Below the pieces are notes generated by a model. It was not told the origin of the DNA, ran no database searches, and worked only from the letters and a program-made list of their open reading frames with translations. The position numbers and the translations under genes are program-made. This document shows positions 55,349-64,000 of a DNA stretch of 64,000 nucleotides, one piece after another. Position 1 is the stretch's first letter; each line of letters begins with the position of its first letter. This DNA is from Endozoicomonas elysicola (GTDB lineage: Bacteria; Pseudomonadota; Gammaproteobacteria; Pseudomonadales; Endozoicomonadaceae), in the NCBI RefSeq assembly GCF_000710775.1, contig NZ_JOJP01000001.1:3452583-3516582 (forward strand), in the 5' to 3' direction.

Positions 55349-56803
55349 ATGCCTGAAAATGCAGCAACTGATGAAGCCCCATTAAACTCTGAAGTACCGC
55401 TTCGCGAGATCTGTGATCTTTCAGGCCCCAGAACGTTCCCAATCGTAGGTAATCTGATCGGACTGGATATGCATGCCCTTCACTTCCAGCTGGAACAGTG
55501 GTGTGACCAGTACGGTGCCTTGTTCAACATTAAGCTGGGCCCAGAGCGCTTTACCGTCGTAGCCGATCCAGAAACCATCCTGCAGGTACTGAAACAGCGC
55601 CCTGATCGATTCTCCCGCATCAGATCCATTAAACCGGTATTTCAGGAACTGGGAATTCACGGTGTATTCAGCATGGAAGGGAGTGAATGGAAATCCAATC
55701 GAAAAACCACGGTTCGGGGTCTGGATGCACGGCATCTGCAACACTTTTACCCAACCATTATTCAGACGACCCAGCGGTTAAAAAATCGCTGGCAAACCCT
55801 GGCATCAAAACACCATCCCGTATCCGTCCAGGAGGATATGATGAAGATGACCGTGGATGTCACCACTGCCCTTACCATGGGGTACGACATCAACACCCTG
55901 GAAAATGATCATCTGGAGTTTCAGGTACATCTGAAGCGCGTTTTTCCGGTTCTCTGGAAGCGGCTGAACTCTCCCTTTCCTTACTGGCGATACATCAAAC
56001 TTCCCGCAGACCGACGTCTGGAATACTCTCTTGAGATCATTCGTAAACACGTCTTTAAATTCATCAGCCAGACGCGACAGAAAATGGCTGAACATCCGGA
56101 ACTGAATGAACAGCCCGGTAACTTTCTCGAATCCCTTCTGATACAAAGCGATCACAAGGGTGATACCAGTGATGACGCACTATTCGGCAGCATTATTACC
56201 ATGCTGCTGGCCGGTGAAGACACAACCGCATATACCCTCAGCTGGATCGTCTATTATCTCTCCATCCACCCGGACCTGCTGGCAGAATTAAGAACAGAGC
56301 TGCAAGGCAGGGTCAGTAACCACCAGGAACCAAACTGGGAAGAACTGGACAAACTGCCATTGATGGACGCCATTATTCAGGAAACCCTGCGGCTCAAGCC
56401 AGTTGCCCCCCTGTTATATCTGACCTGTCTGCAGGATACCCAGGTGAGCGATGTACTGATTCCAAAAGGCTCATCACTGATTACCCTGAATGAATATGCC
56501 GGCAAGCGTAATCAATGGTTTCACCATGCGGAGACCTTCAACCCTCAACGATGGTTAAACCCGGAGCAGTTTCAACCTCACTCGCCGGAAACCATGATTC
56601 CATTCGGCAGTGGCCCTCGCTTCTGCCCGGGCCGTCAGCTGGCACTGATGGAAATGAAGGCAACGATGGCCATGATCTGCCATTACTTTGACTGGCAGCT
56701 GGCCACACCGGTGGGCGATATTAAAGAGGAGCTGTCGTTTGTCGTTCAGCCCACAGTTTATTCCATACAGCTGAACCCCGTTAATGCCGCGATCCGTGGC
56801 TGA
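55349..56803 (+). CDS. cytochrome P450
   Basis: A 484-residue haem monooxygenase. The haem-binding FGSGPRFCPGRQ puts the Cys ligand at residue 426. The I-helix oxygen-activation motif AGEDTTAYTLSW is near 288, and the K-helix ETLRLKP follows. Soluble, no N-terminal anchor, begins MPENAATDEAPLN. It has no adjacent ferredoxin or reductase, so its redox partner lies elsewhere. Substrate unknown. A crotonase gene converges on it. Confidence 0.95.
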   Translation: MPENAATDEAPLNSEVPLREICDLSGPRTFPIVGNLIGLDMHALHFQLEQWCDQYGALFNIKLGPERFTVVADPETILQVLKQRPDRFSRIRSIKPVFQELGIHGVFSMEGSEWKSNRKTTVRGLDARHLQHFYPTIIQTTQRLKNRWQTLASKHHPVSVQEDMMKMTVDVTTALTMGYDINTLENDHLEFQVHLKRVFPVLWKRLNSPFPYWRYIKLPADRRLEYSLEIIRKHVFKFISQTRQKMAEHPELNEQPGNFLESLLIQSDHKGDTSDDALFGSIITMLLAGEDTTAYTLSWIVYYLSIHPDLLAELRTELQGRVSNHQEPNWEELDKLPLMDAIIQETLRLKPVAPLLYLTCLQDTQVSDVLIPKGSSLITLNEYAGKRNQWFHHAETFNPQRWLNPEQFQPHSPETMIPFGSGPRFCPGRQLALMEMKATMAMICHYFDWQLATPVGDIKEELSFVVQPTVYSIQLNPVNAAIRG

Positions 56804-56825
56804 TTACCGTGATAAACAGATATCA

Positions 56826-57638
56826 TTAAAACGAACGTCGATCTATAAACGGCAGAGGTTCACCCTCTTTGCTCAGGCCATTTTTCATGGCAATGCGCTG
56901 ATTTTTACGTCCCAGCAAGCGGGCCTGTACCCAGCGCTCCCAACGGAGAGCCTTCCAGGTATCTGCCTTCCAAGTCTTCTTGAACAGGTATTTCGCCGCC
57001 GCAACCGCATCCGGTGACTGCTGACAGATAGAACGGGCAAGTTTCTCGGCTTCAGCCATTGGGTCTTCAGCCAGCCGACTGATCAAGCCATATTCATGCC
57101 CTTCCTGTGCATTGAACTTACGTCCAGTCATGGTCAACTCCTGGGCAATATCAATTCGAGTCAACCGGGAGAGTGTGGCCATGCCACTCATATCTGGAAT
57201 CAATCCCCACTTCATTTCCATGATAGCGAGGTTAGCATCCGGGTGGGCAATGCGAAAATCCGTGGCCAGGATAATCTGCATCCCACCGCCAAAGCAGTTA
57301 CCGTGGACGACGGAAATGACCGGCACCGGCAGGTCACGCCAGCAATGAGCAATCTCCTGTGCAATATTCTGCTTGGTCCAGGGCAACTTCAGAAAAACTT
57401 TCGCCACAATACTCGGGTCTTTATTGACCGCCTGAAAATCCAGCCCTGCACAAAAAGAGGGCCCATTGCCAGAAAGAATCACACAACGAATCGAGCGGTC
57501 CTTACGAACCTTTCTGGCGGTGGCAATCATGTCGCGAAACATGGCCATATCAAGGCCATTATGCTTCTCAGGGCGGTTCATGGTGACATAGGCAATGTGT
57601 TCCCTGACTTCACAGAGCACACGGGGTTGATCAGGCAT
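56826..57638 (-). CDS. enoyl-CoA hydratase/isomerase (crotonase) family protein
   Basis: A 270-residue cytosolic enzyme. The GAGGT site 5 bases upstream favours the ATG at 57638 (MPDQPRVLCEVREHIAYVTM). Oxyanion-hole loops are visible as SGNGPSFCAGLDF and GNCFGGGMQIILATDFRIA. Both acidic positions of hydratases seem to be present (IMEMKWG and AQELTMTG). The C-terminal half resembles family members annotated as crotonase/enoyl-CoA hydratase. The exact reaction is not readable. Confidence 0.92.
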   Translation of the reverse strand: MPDQPRVLCEVREHIAYVTMNRPEKHNGLDMAMFRDMIATARKVRKDRSIRCVILSGNGPSFCAGLDFQAVNKDPSIVAKVFLKLPWTKQNIAQEIAHCWRDLPVPVISVVHGNCFGGGMQIILATDFRIAHPDANLAIMEMKWGLIPDMSGMATLSRLTRIDIAQELTMTGRKFNAQEGHEYGLISRLAEDPMAEAEKLARSICQQSPDAVAAAKYLFKKTWKADTWKALRWERWVQARLLGRKNQRIAMKNGLSKEGEPLPFIDRRSF

Positions 57639-57745
57639 GGTTACCTCAACAGCAGCCGGAATTATTATTATCGAACCGCATGATTCCATAAATCAGATAC
57701 TGTCGCAAAATATCAACCAGGACTGATCAACTATTACCCACTTTA

Positions 57746-58126
57746 TCAGTGATCACAGAATAATCCCGGAACCGGTGTCTGTGTAATGACATATTTTCCT
57801 TCCAGATCTCGATACACAATAGCGCTCCAGATCGTGCCATTCTCCAGCTGAAACTCCAGTGCGTAATTCACGCCATTTACTATCTGGGAGTGAACCGCAA
57901 GCATCTTTTTCAGTTTCGAGGGCTTTTCCATCCCTTTGATCACTAGCTCTACCGCTTTCTTAACCTCAGGGGTTGCTTCAGATTTAGTCCACCCTCCAGG
58001 CCTGCTTTCCATAGATTTGCAGATCGCCTCGGCTGTTTTATTATCAACATCCGGTTTATCTTCAGGCTTTTCACAACCCGTAAGAATAAGGACCACAGCC
58101 ACAGCACAGATCATTTTTACGTTCAT
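57746..58126 (-). CDS. cystatin-like lipoprotein
   Basis: A 126-residue exported lipoprotein: AVAVVLILTGC is a lipobox with Cys at the end of the signal peptide. The ATG at 58126 has a GGGG site upstream; another ATG is three codons earlier. The mature protein has SQIVNGVNYALEFQL, which carries the Q-x-V-x-G loop of cystatins, and a final loop with TPVPGLFCDH. It looks like a small cystatin/monellin-fold protein of the outer or inner membrane. Whether it inhibits cysteine proteases is unknown. Confidence 0.65.
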   Translation of the reverse strand: MNVKMICAVAVVLILTGCEKPEDKPDVDNKTAEAICKSMESRPGGWTKSEATPEVKKAVELVIKGMEKPSKLKKMLAVHSQIVNGVNYALEFQLENGTIWSAIVYRDLEGKYVITQTPVPGLFCDH

Positions 58127-58346
58127 CGAGTACACCCCATCTTGATCAGTAACCAGAACAGTTTACTGCACAAATAAAGCTTATGAGTTTGATCTACTCC
58201 AGCACTATCATCAGATGAATAACTTGTGATGTAAGAATTTCATCGTTTTGTGTCAAAGCATTTAATAGCTATATTTTTAAAGCCTGATTACCTGTACATA
58301 TAGCCAATGGACATTTGAATTCAAAAAAGAACAGTTGGGCCAAGCC

Positions 58347-59507
58347 ATGCTGACAACCCTATCCATAGCAAACTATCGCTCCATCATGTCACTGACTTTG
58401 CCACTGGGTTCACTGAACCTGATTACGGGACCCAATGGCAGCGGTAAATCCAATCTCTACAAGGCATTGCGGCTGCTGGCCAAAACTGCCTCTGGCGGTG
58501 TCGTCAACTCACTCGCTGAAGAAGGTGGCCTGCACTCCACCTACTGGGCTGGGCCGGAAGAACTGACCAATGCCATGAAGCGGGGTGATGTAGATATCCA
58601 GGGAACCCAACGGAAAAATGTCGTGCGACTCAAGCTGGGCTTTGCCAGTGAGAGCTTTGGGTACACCATATCCCTTGGCCTGCCCATTCCCCACCAGTCA
58701 GCGTTTACCTTTGACCCGGAAATCAAACACGAATGCATTTTCAATGGCCCCGCCTATCGACCAGCCACCGCACTGGTGGAGCGCAAGGGCAACATAGTCA
58801 AAATCCGCCATGATCGACAATGGGAAGTGGTAACACAGCATATTCCCAACTTCGATAGTCTGTTTGATGCACATGCTGACCCATCCAGTGCTGCAGAAGT
58901 CTTTCATGTGCGTGAGATGATTCGCAGCTGGCGGTTTTACGACCACTTCCGAACCGATGCCGAGGCTCCGGCAAGGAAACCCCAGCTGGGCACTCGGACA
59001 CCAGTTTTACACCACGATGGCCGAGATCTGGCCGCCGCTTTACAGACCATCATTGAAATCGGTGACCGCAAGGCACTGGATACCGCCATAGAGGATGCGT
59101 TCCCGGGCTGCCGGCTTCGTGTAGTTACCACCGAAGACAGCCGTTTTTCACTGGAGTTTTACCAGAAAGGCTTACTGAGACCACTGACGGGCGCTGAACT
59201 GTCCGATGGTACCCTGCGTTTTATTCTCTGGATTGCCGCGTTGCTGACACCAAGACCACCCGCCCTGATGGTACTGAACGAACCTGAAACCAGCCTGCAC
59301 CCGGATTTACTGCCCGCATTGGCCCGGTTGATTGTGCACGCGTCAAGAAATTCCCAGATCTGGGTAATATCCCATGCCAATCGATTGATAAACGCACTGA
59401 ACAAACATGAGGAATGCCATTGGATCGAACTGGAAAAGCACCTTGGGCAAACGGAAATCAAAGGTCAGGGTATTCTAGATACTCCCAGCTGGCACTGGCC
59501 TGACTAA
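58347..59507 (+). CDS. AAA ATPase (RecF/SMC-like)
   Basis: A 386-residue ABC-type ATPase. I choose the ATG at 58347 (MLTTLSIANYRSI), which gives the usual N-terminal strand; a TTG is four codons upstream. Walker A TGPNGSGKSNLYKALRLL, signature-like ELSDGTLRFILWIAALL, Walker B ALMVLNEPETSLHPDLLP and a distal His (VISHANRL). AAA_21/AAA_15 family, a fold of OLD/RecF-like and defence ATPases. No nuclease domain or partner gene is adjacent, so its function is open. Confidence 0.85.
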   Translation: MLTTLSIANYRSIMSLTLPLGSLNLITGPNGSGKSNLYKALRLLAKTASGGVVNSLAEEGGLHSTYWAGPEELTNAMKRGDVDIQGTQRKNVVRLKLGFASESFGYTISLGLPIPHQSAFTFDPEIKHECIFNGPAYRPATALVERKGNIVKIRHDRQWEVVTQHIPNFDSLFDAHADPSSAAEVFHVREMIRSWRFYDHFRTDAEAPARKPQLGTRTPVLHHDGRDLAAALQTIIEIGDRKALDTAIEDAFPGCRLRVVTTEDSRFSLEFYQKGLLRPLTGAELSDGTLRFILWIAALLTPRPPALMVLNEPETSLHPDLLPALARLIVHASRNSQIWVISHANRLINALNKHEECHWIELEKHLGQTEIKGQGILDTPSWHWPD

Positions 59508-59527
59508 AAATTTCCAGACCATTTTTT

Positions 59528-59610
59528 AACCACAAAGACCACAAAGCACACTAAGAAAGATTATAAGACTTAATATTGACCGCTTTGTGAGCTCTGTGAT
59601 CTTTGTGGTT
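59528..59610. repeat. palindromic AACCACAAAG repeat
   Basis: AACCACAAAGACCACAAAG at the left and its approximate complement CTTTGTGATCTTTGTGGTT at the right frame 83 bp. A similar unit appears twice at 62270-62447. Confidence 0.65.
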
Positions 59611-59721
59611 CAAACTGCCCGCTCTTGCACCCACCCTGCCAATCAACCAACATAAACGCTATGACGGGTAACTGCAGTCATCTGCCAATCCAGAGCAACA
59701 ACGAGGAGAAGAACCATCACA

Positions 59722-60339
59722 ATGGCCAGTCACCAGCAACGGGTACTGATTCTGTTTGCCCATCCATCCCAACACCGATCGGAGGTAAACCTCCCGTTGT
59801 TTAAGGCCAGCCAGGGTTATGAGCAGGTCACTGTCGTGGATCTCTATAGTGAATATCCAACCCTGCGCATCAATATCGAGAAGGAACAACAGCGTCTGCT
59901 GGAACACGATGTGGTCGTCTTTATGTTCCCGCTCTATTGGTACTCGACCCCCGCTATTCTGAAAGAATGGCAGGATCTGGTGCTGGAATACGGTTTTGCC
60001 TATGGTCGGGATGGCGTTGCATTAAAAGACAAAGTATTTCTATGTGCGCTCACTGCCGGAGGGGCAGAAAAAGCCTATCACGCCGAAGGTTATAATCACT
60101 TCACCATTCGCGAGCTATTACAGCCCCTGGAACAGACGGCTAACCTGACGGGTATGCACTACCTGCCACCCTTTGCATTGTTTGGTTCCCGCACTGCGGC
60201 AGAAGAAAACCGTATCGAGCACCATATTCATTGCTGGCAACAGCTACTACAGGCTCTTATTGAAAATCGGATCGACGTTACTAAAGCCAGCAAATTAAAC
60301 ACACTGACCGAACAGCTTGAATTCATTCTCAAGGACTGA
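59722..60339 (+). CDS. KefG/KefF-like NAD(P)H quinone oxidoreductase
   Basis: A 205-residue flavodoxin-fold protein. RVLILFAHPSQHRSEVNLPL and MFPLYWYSTPAILKEWQDL are the FMN-binding and family motifs; ALTAGGAEKAYHAEG is the second nucleotide loop. KefF/KefG proteins stimulate Kef K+/H+ antiporters and reduce toxic quinones. It lies 2 bases before the antiporter gene, so they form an operon. It is cytosolic. A GAGGAG ribosome site precedes the ATG. Confidence 0.92.
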   Translation: MASHQQRVLILFAHPSQHRSEVNLPLFKASQGYEQVTVVDLYSEYPTLRINIEKEQQRLLEHDVVVFMFPLYWYSTPAILKEWQDLVLEYGFAYGRDGVALKDKVFLCALTAGGAEKAYHAEGYNHFTIRELLQPLEQTANLTGMHYLPPFALFGSRTAAEENRIEHHIHCWQQLLQALIENRIDVTKASKLNTLTEQLEFILKD

Positions 60340-60341
60340 CC

Positions 60342-62258
60342 ATGACTGCATATTTTATTCAGGCATTTATCTATCTCTTTGCCGCAGTCCTGCTAGTACC
60401 ACTCGCCAAACGGCTCGGTCTGGGCTCTGTGCTGGGCTACCTGATTGCAGGCGTGATCATTGGTCCATTGACCGGACTTGTCGGGCAGGAAACCACCACC
60501 ATTCAACATTTTGCAGAGTTTGGCGTGGTCATGATGCTCTTTCTGGTAGGGCTGGAATTACAACCCCAAGCACTCTGGTCGATGCGCCACAAACTGCTGG
60601 GGTTGGGCGGACTGCAGGTTACCATGACAGTGGCTGTCGTCACGGGCGTCGCCCTGGCCTTTGGTCTACAGTGGACCGTAGCGCTGGCCGTTGGACTTAT
60701 CTTCTCATTGTCGTCTACGGCAATTGTGCTGCAAACATTTAGTGAAAAAGGCCTGTCCAAAACCGAAGGGGGCAAGAGTGCCTTTTCGGTTCTGCTGTTT
60801 CAGGACATCGCCGTTATCCCCATGCTGGCCTTTATTCCACTGCTGGCACTGCCAGAACTGCAGTCAGCTGCTGCACAACTGACTCAAGCAGCAGCACATC
60901 ACGAAGAGCTCAGCCTGGTGGCCCACCTACCCGCCTGGGCAACAGGATTGATTGTCCTCGGCACCATTAGTGCCCTGATTGCTGCAGGACACTTTCTGAG
61001 CCGTCCACTGTTCCGCTATGTTGCCGATTCCGGGCTGAGGGAAGTGTTCACTGCAACCGCTCTCATGCTGGTGATTGGGATCGCGGCTCTTATGGGGCTG
61101 ATTGGTCTTTCTCCAGCACTGGGTACCTTTCTGGCCGGTGTAGTTCTGGCCAACAGCGAGTTCCGCCATGAGCTGGAGGCGGATATCGAGCCATTTAAAG
61201 GCATGCTGCTCGGCCTTTTTTTTATCACAGTAGGGGCCGGCATCAACTTTGAGATTCTCTCCAACAGTCTGGTCACTATTGTGGGTCTGACACTGGGGCT
61301 GATGCTCACCAAGGCACTGGTGCTCTTTGGCCTTGCCATGCTGTTCCGGGTTCATCACAGTGACCGCTGGCTGTTTACCCTCAGTCTGGCTCAGGCTGGT
61401 GAGTTTGGGTTTGTACTGCTGAGCTATACCGTTGCCGAACACGTCATCCCAAACGATCTGGCACAGATGCTTTCCATGGTGGTCGCCCTCTCCATGTTCC
61501 TGACTCCAGCCCTGTTTATCCTGTTTGAAAAGGTCATTCAGCCCCGATACCAGAAAAGCGACGATGGCCGGGAGCCCGATACCATTGACCAACAAGGACC
61601 AGTGATCATTGCTGGCATTGGTCGCTTTGGTCAGATCGTTAACCGCCTGCTGGTTGCCAATAACATACCGACGGTTGTTCTGGATCATTCCGCCGCGCAA
61701 GTGGATGTAATGCGCAGCCTGAATATCAAAAGCTTCTATGGCGACGCCAGTCGCCCGGACCTGTTACACACCGCCGGTATTCATGAAGCCAGCCTGATGA
61801 TTGTTGCCATTGATGACCGAGCCCGAGCACTGGAGCTGGTTGAACATGTGAAGCAGAACCATCCCCATATCAAGGTGCTCGTGCGTTCTTTTGATCGTGC
61901 CCATAAATACGAACTGCGGGATGCTGGTGCTGATCTGATCGTCAGTGAAACCTACCACTCCGCCCTGAATATGGGCACCCATGCGCTGGAAGCCCTGGGC
62001 TTTCACCCATTCCACGCGGAACAGATGCGCCAAAACTTTGTTGAGGTGGATAACAGCAACTGCCTGAAACTCTATGAAAGCTGGCGGGCAGAAGATGAAT
62101 CACGCAGCTTTGGGGATCACTACCGCGACCTGTTTATTAAACTGGAAGGATTGATGCGGGATTCCATGAAAAAAGACAGGGCCGACAGACACACCAAATC
62201 GGAACGGGGCTGGACACCACCACCAAAGGACTATTTGAAGGATTTCGAAGCTGATTGA
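60342..62258 (+). CDS. KefB/KefC glutathione-regulated K+/H+ antiporter
   Basis: A 638-residue inner-membrane protein, slightly longer than E. coli KefB/KefC. Some thirteen TM helices form the CPA2 antiporter (YLIAGVIIGPLTGLVGQ, then FGVVMMLFLVGLELQP and SAFSVLLFQDIAVIPML). A C-terminal RCK/KTN domain (about 420-560) has VIIAGIGRFGQIVNRLL and VVLDHSAAQVDVMRSL. The short acidic C-terminus follows. Protects cells from electrophiles through K+ efflux. Which Kef isoform it equals is uncertain. Confidence 0.93.
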   Translation: MTAYFIQAFIYLFAAVLLVPLAKRLGLGSVLGYLIAGVIIGPLTGLVGQETTTIQHFAEFGVVMMLFLVGLELQPQALWSMRHKLLGLGGLQVTMTVAVVTGVALAFGLQWTVALAVGLIFSLSSTAIVLQTFSEKGLSKTEGGKSAFSVLLFQDIAVIPMLAFIPLLALPELQSAAAQLTQAAAHHEELSLVAHLPAWATGLIVLGTISALIAAGHFLSRPLFRYVADSGLREVFTATALMLVIGIAALMGLIGLSPALGTFLAGVVLANSEFRHELEADIEPFKGMLLGLFFITVGAGINFEILSNSLVTIVGLTLGLMLTKALVLFGLAMLFRVHHSDRWLFTLSLAQAGEFGFVLLSYTVAEHVIPNDLAQMLSMVVALSMFLTPALFILFEKVIQPRYQKSDDGREPDTIDQQGPVIIAGIGRFGQIVNRLLVANNIPTVVLDHSAAQVDVMRSLNIKSFYGDASRPDLLHTAGIHEASLMIVAIDDRARALELVEHVKQNHPHIKVLVRSFDRAHKYELRDAGADLIVSETYHSALNMGTHALEALGFHPFHAEQMRQNFVEVDNSNCLKLYESWRAEDESRSFGDHYRDLFIKLEGLMRDSMKKDRADRHTKSERGWTPPPKDYLKDFEAD

Positions 62259-62269
62259 TTGTTTTTAAT

Positions 62270-62447
62270 AACCACAGAGATCACAAAGCACACAAAGTAA
62301 AAGGAAAGGCTATTTACTATAATGCCCTTGTGGAACGCTTAGGCTCTGTGGCTCACGTATTTCATCTTTAATAACCACAGAAAGCACAAACACACGTAGG
62401 AAAGCGTATTCTAAAAAAACTTTGTGTTCTTTGTGCTCTTCGTGGTT
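62270..62447. repeat. two palindromic AACCACAGAG units
   Basis: AACCACAGAGATCACAAAG, then GGCTCTGTGGCTC, then AACCACAGAAAGCACAAA and a closing TTTGTGTTCTTTGTGCTC-CGTGGTT. Non-coding, same family as 59528-59610. It fills most of the 320-base gap before the catalase gene. Confidence 0.6.
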
Positions 62448-62578
62448 CAGGTTTTGAATTTGTAGTCTCCGCAACCTCCAACTTTGCAGAATTGCCAATC
62501 TCCACTTATACCTTATGACGGCAGCCTGAACATACGTCACAGGCTGTGCTTTCTGTTTCTGGTCATGAGGATACCAGT

Positions 62579-64000
62579 ATGTCCAAACGTCGCCTGACTT
62601 CTGTATCAGGAGCCCCGGTTGCTGATAACAATAACGTCAAAACCGCCGGTCCCCGGGGACCGATGATGCTGGAAGATGTGTGGTACCTGGAAAAGCTTGC
62701 TCACTTTGCCCGGGAAGTGATTCCGGAACGGCGAATGCATGCCAAGGGCTCCGGTGCCCATGGCACCTTTACCGTGACCCACGACATCACGAAATACAGC
62801 AAAGCCGCCATTTTCTCGGAAGTTGGTAAGGAAACCCCGATGTTAATCCGCTTCTCAACGGTGGCCGGTGAGCGCGGTGCGGCTGACGCCGAACGGGATA
62901 TCCGTGGCTTTGCCATGAAGTACTACACCGACGAGGGCAACTGGGACCTGGTGGGCAATAACACACCGGTCTTCTATCTGCGCGACCCATTAAAATTTCC
63001 AGATCTGAACCATGTGGTCAAACGGGACCCACGGGACAATATGCGCAGTAACGCCCATAAGTGGGACTTCTTCTCCCATCTCCCCGAATCCCTGCATCAG
63101 GTCACCATTGATTACAGTGACCGGGGCCTGCCCCACTCTTATCGCCATATGCACGGTTTTGGCAGCCACACCTTCAGCCTGATCAACAGTAACAATGAAC
63201 GACACTGGGTGAAGTTCCATTTCCGCTGCGAGCAGGGCATTGAAAACATGATGGACGATGAAGCCATGAAAGTGGTGGGTATGGACCGTGAATCCAACCA
63301 ACGGGACTTGTTCAACGCCATTGATCGGGGTGAATATCCCCGCTGGACCATGCAGATACAGGTACTGACCGAAGACCAGGCTAAACAACTGCCTTACAAC
63401 CCTTTTGACCTGACCAAAGTCTGGCGCCATAAAGATGCCCCCTTGATGGATGTGGGATACTTCGAGCTGAACCGCAACCCGGACAACTACTTTAACGAGG
63501 TTGAACAGGTGGCTATGAACCCGGCCAGTGTGGTGCCCGGCATCAGCTTCTCTCCGGACAAAATGCTTCAGGGCCGATTGTTCTCCTATGGTGATGCCCA
63601 TCGCTACCGTCTTGGGGTAAACCATCACCAGATTCCGGTGAATGCGCCCAAATGCCCCTTCCACAATTACCACCGTGACGGCGCCATGAGGGTGGACAGC
63701 AACAGTGGCGACAGCATCACCTATGAGCCCAACAGCTTTGGGCTGTTCCAGGAATCCCCTGAAACCGCCGAGCCACCACTGGCTCTGGAAGGAACGGATG
63801 ACCATTGGAACCATCGGCAGGATGATGACTACTTTTCCCAGGTGCTGGCCCTCTATAACCTGCTCAGTGAAGAGGAACATCAGCGGATTCATCAGCGTAT
63901 TGCCAGTGAACTGGTGACTATTCCCCAGGATATTGCCGAACGGCAGCTGAAGTTATTTGGTCAGGTTCATGAGGCTTATGAGGCGGGAATTCGTAAGGCG
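62579..64000 (+). CDS. catalase, 5' part
   Basis: The first 474 codons of a monofunctional haem catalase. A GAGG site precedes the ATG ([18 protein letters not shown]). Active-site residues: His in [18 protein letters not shown], and [20 protein letters not shown]; Asn in [16 protein letters not shown]. The proximal haem Tyr is in [14 protein letters not shown] (near residue 340). Small-subunit (clade 3, KatA-like) by length. The stop codon is outside the window. It detoxifies hydrogen peroxide in the cytosol. Confidence 0.95.
   Translation, partial: MSKRRLTSVSGAPVADNNNVKTAGPRGPMMLEDVWYLEKLAHFAREVIPERRMHAKGSGAHGTFTVTHDITKYSKAAIFSEVGKETPMLIRFSTVAGERGAADAERDIRGFAMKYYTDEGNWDLVGNNTPVFYLRDPLKFPDLNHVVKRDPRDNMRSNAHKWDFFSHLPESLHQVTIDYSDRGLPHSYRHMHGFGSHTFSLINSNNERHWVKFHFRCEQGIENMMDDEAMKVVGMDRESNQRDLFNAIDRGEYPRWTMQIQVLTEDQAKQLPYNPFDLTKVWRHKDAPLMDVGYFELNRNPDNYFNEVEQVAMNPASVVPGISFSPDKMLQGRLFSYGDAHRYRLGVNHHQIPVNAPKCPFHNYHRDGAMRVDSNSGDSITYEPNSFGLFQESPETAEPPLALEGTDDHWNHRQDDDYFSQVLALYNLLSEEEHQRIHQRIASELVTIPQDIAERQLKLFGQVHEAYEAGIRKA

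Noticed and set aside
62310-62540. 76-codon minus-strand frame between kef and catalase genes
   Set aside because: It overlaps the palindromic repeat units and gives a repeat-derived peptide without a ribosome site.

Overview
The window looks like chromosomal DNA of a marine, host-associated gammaproteobacterium. An Endozoicomonas-like member of the Oceanospirillales fits best, but this is inferred from gene order and content, with no database search. The clearest marker is the minus-strand block pncC (CinA-type)-recA-recX-(three inserted genes)-alaS-lysC-csrA-tRNA-Ser(GCT), a classic gammaproteobacterial neighbourhood. A SycD/LcrH-type type III secretion chaperone, many MITE-like repeats and several decayed genes agree with a repeat-rich genome.

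Layout. 1-12.9 kb: end of an AcuI/YhdH reductase, TrkH potassium transporter, a large unknown protein, a decayed secreted-protein gene, two tandem acyl-CoA synthetases (one with a long Pro/Ser-rich N-terminal extension), a SulP anion transporter, a LysR regulator and an AlpA-like small DNA-binding protein. 13-17 kb: phosphoribosyltransferase, aroC, prmB, a MITE and a SIMPL-domain protein. 17-21 kb: a compact LysR / argininosuccinate-synthase-like / 2-oxoglutarate-Fe(II) dioxygenase / EamA exporter cluster that looks like a small amino-acid-derived metabolite pathway. 21-25 kb: two secreted proteins, then a SycD chaperone with its probable secreted partner.

25.4-39.5 kb is accessory DNA at the tRNA-Ser(GCT) gene. 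A 24-bp copy of the tRNA 3' end at 28040 marks the far end of an approximately 11.4 kb island. A diverged copy of the same island end at about 25.4 kb suggests an older tandem insertion. Inside the newer island is an integron-type cassette array without an integrase (a CALIN): minus-strand small membrane-protein genes and a 963-residue DEAH helicase with a nuclease-like C-terminus, separated by recognisable attC sites. An IS110/IS1111-type transposase remnant lies in the array. A phage-replication-like fragment and a 673-residue low-complexity protein fill the tRNA-proximal part.

39.5-64 kb is mostly core: csrA (with an unusual acidic Tyr/Ser tail), lysC, alaS, DTW-domain protein, methyltransferase, M14 peptidase-like protein, recX, recA with a LexA box, pncC, and a ZrgABC-like zinc-uptake operon with a His-rich protein and a near-consensus Zur box. 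A DUF922 protease-like protein, cytochrome P450, crotonase, cystatin-like lipoprotein, AAA ATPase, a KefG/KefB-type glutathione-gated K+ efflux pair and the first 474 codons of a catalase follow.

Most interesting for follow-up: the attC cassette array with the helicase-nuclease, the dioxygenase/synthetase/exporter cluster, the orphan type III chaperone pair, the tailed CsrA, and several MITE families, two of whose ends supply the stop codons of adjacent genes.
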